Shown here piece after piece: positions 6,997 through 9,834 of a DNA stretch of 9,834 nt; position 1 is the stretch's first letter, and each line of letters opens with the position of its first letter. The DNA is taken from NCBI GenBank assembly GCA_003140115.1, contig PLIQ01000139.1, forward strand, positions 1 through 9,834, in the 5' to 3' direction. The position numbers and the translations under genes were made by a program. The notes under the pieces are model-generated. The model saw only the letters and a program-made list of their open reading frames with translations, ran no database searches and was not told the origin of the DNA. Source of the stretch: Actinomycetota bacterium (GTDB lineage Bacteria; Actinomycetota; Actinomycetes; Streptosporangiales; Streptosporangiaceae).

Positions 6997-7025
6997 CCGC
7001 GTAAGCGGGGTTGGCCCTCACGCGG
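6997..7025 (-). terminator. Candidate terminator of the lyase-carboxylase operon
   Basis: CCGCGT (6997-7002) pairs with ACGCGG (7020-7025), and inside it GGGG (7007-7010) can pair with CCCT (7015-7018, one G-U) around a TTGG loop. In the direction of the carboxylase gene the hairpin begins at its stop codon and is followed within 10 nt by GTTTTACC and further T runs. Those T runs also belong to the response regulator promoter. Confidence 0.4.
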
Positions 7026-8535
7026 GGCTGATGCCGTGGCGGCGGCGGGGCGGGGTGCGGTCGCGGCCGCGGGCGACGGCGAACCGGCGGATCAGTTCGT
7101 CGCGCAGGTCCTCGGGCTCCACCACGTCGTCCACGACGAGTTCGGAGGCGAGCCGCAGGATGTCGATGTCCTGCTCGTAGTCGCGGCGGAGGCGGTCGGT
7201 CTCGGCGGCCCGCTCGGTCTCGTCGGCGATCTGCTCGAGCTTGTTCGCGTAGACGGCGTTCACCGCGGCCTCGGCGCCCATGACCGCGATCTTGGCCGTC
7301 GGCAGGGCGAGCGTCGCGTCCGGCTCGAAGCCGGGGCCCGCCATCGCGTACAGCCCGGCCCCGTAGGCCTTGCGGACCACGACGCAGATCTTGGGCACGG
7401 TGGCGTCGGACATGGCCGCGATCATCTTCGCGCCGTGCCGGATGATGCCCTGCCGCTCCACGGCGGTGCCGACCATGAAGCCCGGCACGTCGGCCAGGAA
7501 CAGCAGCGGGATCCCGAACGCGTCGCAGGTCTGGATGAACCGGGCCGCCTTGTCCGCCGAGTCGACGAACAGCACCCCGCCCTTGAACATGGGGTTGTTC
7601 GCGATCACGCCGGTCACCCGGCCGTCCAGGCGGGCGAAGCCGGTGACGAGCTCCCGGGCCCACAGCGCGTGGATCTCGAAGAACGAGTCCTCGTCGGCCA
7701 CGCCGCGGACGAACCGGCGCATGTCGAAGGCCTGGCGCTCGCTCTCGGGCACCAGCGCCCGCAGGTCAGTCGGCTTGGGGTCCCGCGCCGGGAACACAGG
7801 CAGCGGCGCGGACCAGTTCTGCGGCAGGTAAGACAGGTAAGCCCGGACCGCGTCCAGCGCTTCGGCCTCCGAGGACGCCAGGAGATGCCCGCTGCCGGAC
7901 ACGGTGCAGTGCAAGCGGGCACCGCCCATCTCCTCCAGCGTGGTCTTCTCGCTGACCACCATCTCGACCATCCGCGGGCTGCCCAGGTACATCGAGGCGT
8001 TGCCGTCCACCATCGCGGTGAAGTCGCAGAACGCCGGGATATACGCGCCGCCCGCCGCCGACGGGCCGAACAGCGCGCAGACCTGCGGGATCGAGCCGGA
8101 GGCGCGGATCTGGGTGCGGAAAATACGCCCGGCGCCGCGGCGGCCGGGGAACATGTCCACCTGGTCGGTGATCCGGGCCCCGGCCGAGTCGACCAGGTAG
8201 ATCATCGGGATGGCGGTCTCGTAGGCCTGCTCGATGATCCGGATGATCTTCTCCACGGTGCGGGCGCCCCAGGACCCGGCCTTGACCGTGGAGTCGTTGG
8301 CCATCAGCGCGACCGGGCGGCCGTCTAGCAAGGCGGTGCCTGTGATCACGCCGTCCGCGGGCAGTCCGTCGGCCAGGGCGTTGGCGTACCGGCCGTCCTC
8401 GGTGAAACTGCCCTCGTCGGTCAGGACGGCGATCCGCTCGCGGGCGAACAGCTTGCCGCGCGCGGCGGCGGCCTCGTGGTAGCGGGTGGCGCCGCCGCGC
8501 TCGATGCTCTCGCGCAGCTTTCCGAAGTCAGTCAT
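7018..8535 (-). CDS. Acyl-CoA carboxylase carboxyltransferase (beta) subunit, methylcrotonyl-CoA type likely
   Basis: This subunit moves CO2 from biotin to an acyl-CoA in a biotin-dependent carboxylase and needs a biotin carboxylase/carrier (alpha) subunit, which is not in the window. The 505-aa product has two crotonase-fold halves. The N-terminal half holds FGPSAAGGAYIPA (156-168, first oxyanion hole), the C-terminal half has DVPGFMVG (349-356) and RKAYGAGLYAMAG (388-400, second oxyanion hole), followed by AEAAVNAVY (421-429). The length suits MCC/PCC-type beta subunits. The ATG overlaps the HMG-CoA lyase stop as ATGA, so the two are co-translated; this pairing points to 3-methylcrotonyl-CoA (leucine breakdown) rather than propionyl-CoA. 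The basic tail RGRDRTPPRRRHG looks dispensable. Substrate assignment is by context. Confidence 0.88.
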   Translation of the reverse strand: MTDFGKLRESIERGGATRYHEAAAARGKLFARERIAVLTDEGSFTEDGRYANALADGLPADGVITGTALLDGRPVALMANDSTVKAGSWGARTVEKIIRIIEQAYETAIPMIYLVDSAGARITDQVDMFPGRRGAGRIFRTQIRASGSIPQVCALFGPSAAGGAYIPAFCDFTAMVDGNASMYLGSPRMVEMVVSEKTTLEEMGGARLHCTVSGSGHLLASSEAEALDAVRAYLSYLPQNWSAPLPVFPARDPKPTDLRALVPESERQAFDMRRFVRGVADEDSFFEIHALWARELVTGFARLDGRVTGVIANNPMFKGGVLFVDSADKAARFIQTCDAFGIPLLFLADVPGFMVGTAVERQGIIRHGAKMIAAMSDATVPKICVVVRKAYGAGLYAMAGPGFEPDATLALPTAKIAVMGAEAAVNAVYANKLEQIADETERAAETDRLRRDYEQDIDILRLASELVVDDVVEPEDLRDELIRRFAVARGRDRTPPRRRHGISPA

Positions 8536-9449
8536 GGAGCGATTGTCCTGGTGCGGGGGCCGGCCCGCAGCACCTGGGAGGGCAGGGTGCGACCGACGAT
8601 GCTCTCCGCCTCGGCGGCCGCGGCGATCATCGCCTCCAGGTCGATCCCGGTGGCCACTCCCATGTCCTGCACCATGTGCACGAGTTCCTCGGTGGCGATG
8701 TTGCCCGTCGCGCCCGGCGCGTAGGGGCAGCCGCCCAGGCCGCCGACCGAGGCGTCGAAGTCGGACACGCCGAGCTCCAGCGCAGCCAGCACGTTGGCCA
8801 GCCCGGTGCCGCGCGTGTTGTGGAAGTGCAGGTTCAGGGCGGTGTCCGGATGGGCCGAACGAAACGCCCCGACCAGCGCCCGGACCCGGGTCGGCGTGGC
8901 CATGCCGGTCGTGTCGCCGAAGGAGGCCGAGTCGGCCCCGTCGGCCAGGGCCCGCCCGGCCACCGACACCACCCGGCTGACCGGCACGTCGCCCTCGTAC
9001 GGGCAGCCCCAGGCGGTGGACACGATGACCTGCACGGTCGCGCCGCGGTCGTGGGCGACCGAGATGATCTCGGCGATCTCCTCCAGCGACTGCCCGGTGG
9101 ACCGGTTCACGTTCTTGCGGTTGTGCGTCTCGGAGGCCGAGACGACCGCCTCGAGTTCGGTGCAGCCGACGTCGAGGGCGCGCAGGGCACCACGGAGGTT
9201 CGGCACCAGGGCCGAGTACCTGACCGACGGGGCCCGGACCGCGCGCTTCCACACCTCTTCGGCGTCGGCCATCTGCGGGATCGCCGACGGCCGCACGAAC
9301 GACACCGCCTCGATCCGCTGCACGCCGGTGCCGGACAGCCGGTCCAGCAGCGCCACCTTCGCGTCAGTCGGCACCGGGTCCTCGTTCTGCAGCCCGTCCC
9401 TCGGCCCGACCTCGCGCACCGAGATCCGGTCCGGCAGTTCCCAGCTCAT
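8532..9449 (-). CDS. Hydroxymethylglutaryl-CoA lyase
   Basis: Splits HMG-CoA to acetoacetate and acetyl-CoA, the last step of leucine degradation, in the cytoplasm. The 305-aa TIM-barrel protein carries every expected site: VGPRDGLQNE near the start (R17, metal ligand D18), SASETHNRKNVN (104-115), the metal ligands H208 and H210 in LHFHNTRGTG, and the signature GGLGGCPYAPGATGN (236-250) with catalytic C241 and N250. The ATG at 9449 is chosen because GGGGAG (9457-9462) lies 7 nt upstream and the protein then starts at the family's usual N-terminus (a few residues before RISVREVGPRDG). It overlaps the stop of a 14-residue mini-ORF (ATGA) at its start and the carboxylase start (ATGA) at its end, so a chain of coupled starts runs through it. 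Confidence 0.94.
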   Translation of the reverse strand: MSWELPDRISVREVGPRDGLQNEDPVPTDAKVALLDRLSGTGVQRIEAVSFVRPSAIPQMADAEEVWKRAVRAPSVRYSALVPNLRGALRALDVGCTELEAVVSASETHNRKNVNRSTGQSLEEIAEIISVAHDRGATVQVIVSTAWGCPYEGDVPVSRVVSVAGRALADGADSASFGDTTGMATPTRVRALVGAFRSAHPDTALNLHFHNTRGTGLANVLAALELGVSDFDASVGGLGGCPYAPGATGNIATEELVHMVQDMGVATGIDLEAMIAAAAEAESIVGRTLPSQVLRAGPRTRTIAP

Positions 9450-9490
9450 GCTCTGTCTCCCCGCTCGCCTGCAAACCAAGGCTCGCTCAC
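9446..9490 (-). CDS. Leader mini-ORF 2 (14 aa), coupled to HMG-CoA lyase
   Basis: The peptide is MSEPWFAGERGDRA (GTG start), differing from mini-ORF 1 at residues 6 and 13. A GGGGAG (9498-9503) lies 7 nt before its GTG. Its TGA overlaps the ATG of HMG-CoA lyase (ATGA), and its 3' end carries the GGGGAG (9457-9462) used for the lyase. Six of its 13 codons after the start end in A or T (CCT, TTT, GCA, GGA, AGA, GCA), far from the usage of the flanking genes. A role in setting lyase translation by re-initiation is inferred. Confidence 0.55.
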   Translation of the reverse strand: MSEPWFAGERGDRA

Positions 9491-9531
9491 GCTGTGTCTC
9501 CCCGCTCGCCCGCAGACCAAGGCTCGCTCAT
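9487..9531 (-). CDS. Leader mini-ORF 1 (14 aa), first of the repeat pair
   Basis: The peptide is MSEPWSAGERGDTA: small, hydrophilic, with no membrane segment and no leucine. Its ATG at 9531 lies 6 nt after a TAGCCT -10 hexamer, so it may be the first codon of a leaderless mRNA. The stop TGA overlaps the GTG of mini-ORF 2 (GTGA). GGGGAG at 9498-9503 lies inside its 3' end and would serve mini-ORF 2. Codons CCT, TCT and ACA are unusual for this GC-rich strand. The peptide may have no function of its own. Whether it is translated is not shown by the sequence. Confidence 0.55.
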   Translation of the reverse strand: MSEPWSAGERGDTA

Positions 9532-9563
9532 GCCTTCAGGCTAACCGGCCGCGGGAGTTAGCC
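9532..9563 (-). promoter_or_regulatory. Leaderless-type promoter and inverted-repeat operator of the lyase operon
   Basis: TAGCCT (9538-9543, minus strand) lies 6 nt before the ATG of mini-ORF 1 and fits a leaderless -10. It overlaps a perfect inverted repeat, GGCTAAC (9539-9545) - 11 nt - GTTAGCC (9557-9563), whose half-site centres are 18 bp apart. A dimeric repressor bound here would block RNA polymerase. The regulator is unknown; the GntR-like fragment at the right edge is one candidate. Confidence 0.45.
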
Positions 9564-9603
9564 GGCCGGCTGAGCAGGCGTTCAGCGGGCCTTATTGCGG
9601 CTC

Positions 9604-9676
9604 GGAGAAAATTCAGGAACTTCTCCATGGCTACTCCCAGGTCAGCCGCTATAACTACAGGTGAGGGGGTACAGAG
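9604..9676 (+). promoter_or_regulatory. Upstream region of the rightward Tat-like ORF
   Basis: GGAGAA (9604-9609) and TTCTCC (9621-9626) form an inverted repeat around an inner TTC-AG-GAA (9612-9619), an operator-like shape. TATAAC (9650-9655) is a possible -10. GAGGGGG (9663-9669) is a Shine-Dalgarno 7 nt before the ATG at 9677. The remainder of this divergent gap shows nothing else. Confidence 0.35.
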
Positions 9677-9832
9677 ATGGCTGCAGATGGCTTGACCCGC
9701 CGGCAACTGCTGGGGCGGGGCGCAGTGGTGACGGCGAGCGTGGGCGGGCTGGCCGCGGCGGGCGGGGCCGGTTACGCGTGGCCGCGGCCCGCGGCGGCGG
9801 CCACCAGGCCCTCGCGTTCCAGGTCGCGGTAG
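9677..9832 (+). CDS. Short ORF with twin-arginine (Tat) signal-like N-terminus, possibly broken
   Basis: The 51-residue product starts MAADGLTRRQLLGRGAVV, with the pair R8-R9 followed by x-L-L, then a hydrophobic, Ala/Gly/Val-rich stretch to about residue 34. This is the layout of a Tat signal peptide. After A39-A42 it turns into an Arg/Ser tail (RPSRSRSR) and stops with TAG at 9830. A genuine exported protein should continue with a mature domain, and none is present in this frame. The last 60 nt are antisense to a GntR-like sequence. It may be a signal peptide cut off by a rearrangement, a frameshifted gene that continues beyond the window, or a small real peptide. Confidence 0.4.
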   Translation: MAADGLTRRQLLGRGAVVTASVGGLAAAGGAGYAWPRPAAAATRPSRSRSR

Positions 9833-9834
9833 GC
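9772..9834 (-). CDS. C-terminal end of a GntR-type helix-turn-helix regulator (partial)
   Basis: The minus-strand frame entering from the right edge reads AYRDLEREGLVAAAAGRGHA and stops at TAA (9772-9774). The A-Y-R-x-L-E-x-E-G-L-V ... G-R-G pattern is the recognition helix and wing of GntR-family DNA-binding domains. Family members usually continue into an effector domain, but short GntR-only proteins ending soon after G-R-G also exist. The gene would point toward the HMG-CoA lyase operon. The identification rests on 20 residues only. Confidence 0.45.
   Translation of the reverse strand, partial: AYRDLEREGLVAAAAGRGHA

Larger units (their letters stand above)
9444..9531 (-). repeat. 41-bp tandem repeat, each unit a complete start-SD-stop cassette
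   Basis: On the minus strand copy A (9491-9531) and copy B (9450-9490) match at 37 of 41 positions, and a third, 6-nt partial copy (ATGAGC, 9444-9449) is the start of HMG-CoA lyase. Each unit begins with ATG or GTG followed by AGC and holds GGGGAG ending 7 nt before the next unit. As 41 is not a multiple of three, each unit shifts the frame by one, but the stop/start overlaps pass translation on. No further copy is seen in this window. Confidence 0.9.

Noticed and set aside
6965..7663. Upstream extension of the response regulator into the carboxylase gene
   Set aside because: The receiver domain begins at the ATG at 6964 and the promoter lies just before it; the extension is a shadow of the carboxylase.
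8536..9252. Upstream extension of the carboxylase into the lyase gene
   Set aside because: The family N-terminus begins at 8535 and the ATGA overlap fits. The extension is a shadow of HMG-CoA lyase in another frame.
9450..9479. HMG-CoA lyase starting 10 residues earlier at 9479
   Set aside because: That frame reads through the repeat (MVCRRAGRQS), has no SD, and is explained by the repeat rather than by the enzyme.
9446..9531. Leader-peptide attenuator responding to leucine
   Set aside because: The mini-ORFs contain no leucine codons and no terminator/antiterminator hairpin is visible, so classical attenuation is not supported.
9444..9531. CRISPR array
   Set aside because: The units are directly adjacent with no unique spacers, only two full copies exist, and no cas gene is near.
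1..9834. tRNA, rRNA, riboswitch or insertion sequence
   Set aside because: I saw no cloverleaf, conserved rRNA segment, purine-riboswitch core or transposase with terminal repeats on either strand.

Overview
The window is very GC-rich (third codon positions almost all G or C) and carries actinobacterial gene families throughout: actinobacterial-type PurK, GtrA protein and acyl-CoA carboxylase beta subunit, and a RodZ-like HTH protein fused to a discoidin-like domain. Start codons are often GTG, and several -10 hexamers sit 6-7 nt before a start codon, the arrangement of leaderless mRNAs. It is most likely a chromosomal segment of a high-GC actinomycete. I cannot name the genus.

Layout. Positions 76-2865 are read leftward: purK, purE (GTGA overlap), then a gene for a membrane-anchored HTH/discoidin-like protein. 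A possible further leftward gene starts at position 18 and runs off the window. From a 160-nt divergent region an NCS1 nucleobase permease runs rightward (3026-4450), followed by a GtrA-family membrane protein (4614-5234). GtrA converges, over a compact 7-bp hairpin, on a leftward response regulator-histidine kinase pair (6964-5251). Further right, also leftward, are HMG-CoA lyase (9449-8532) and an acyl-CoA carboxylase carboxyltransferase subunit (8535-7018). They overlap by ATGA and probably form the last steps of leucine degradation. At the right edge a Tat-signal-like ORF runs rightward into the antisense 3' end of what looks like a GntR-type regulator.

How the genes work together. PurK and PurE convert AIR to CAIR in de novo purine synthesis, and the divergent permease imports nucleobases, so the 2866-3025 region probably balances synthesis and uptake. 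The two-component pair has an autoregulation-like repeat at its own promoter. The lyase and carboxylase carry 3-methylcrotonyl-CoA toward acetoacetate and acetyl-CoA.

The most unusual element lies just before HMG-CoA lyase. Two 41-bp tandem repeats each encode a complete 14-residue mini-ORF (MSEPW-S/F-AGERGD-T/R-A). Each contains a Shine-Dalgarno sequence and each ends in a 4-nt stop/start overlap with the next start: ATG to GTGA to ATGA, then the lyase. A leaderless-type -10 hexamer precedes the first mini-ORF, and an inverted repeat overlaps that hexamer. This looks like a relay of translationally coupled leader peptides, or a repeat family that targets start codons. I have not seen it described and rank it as the main item of the window.
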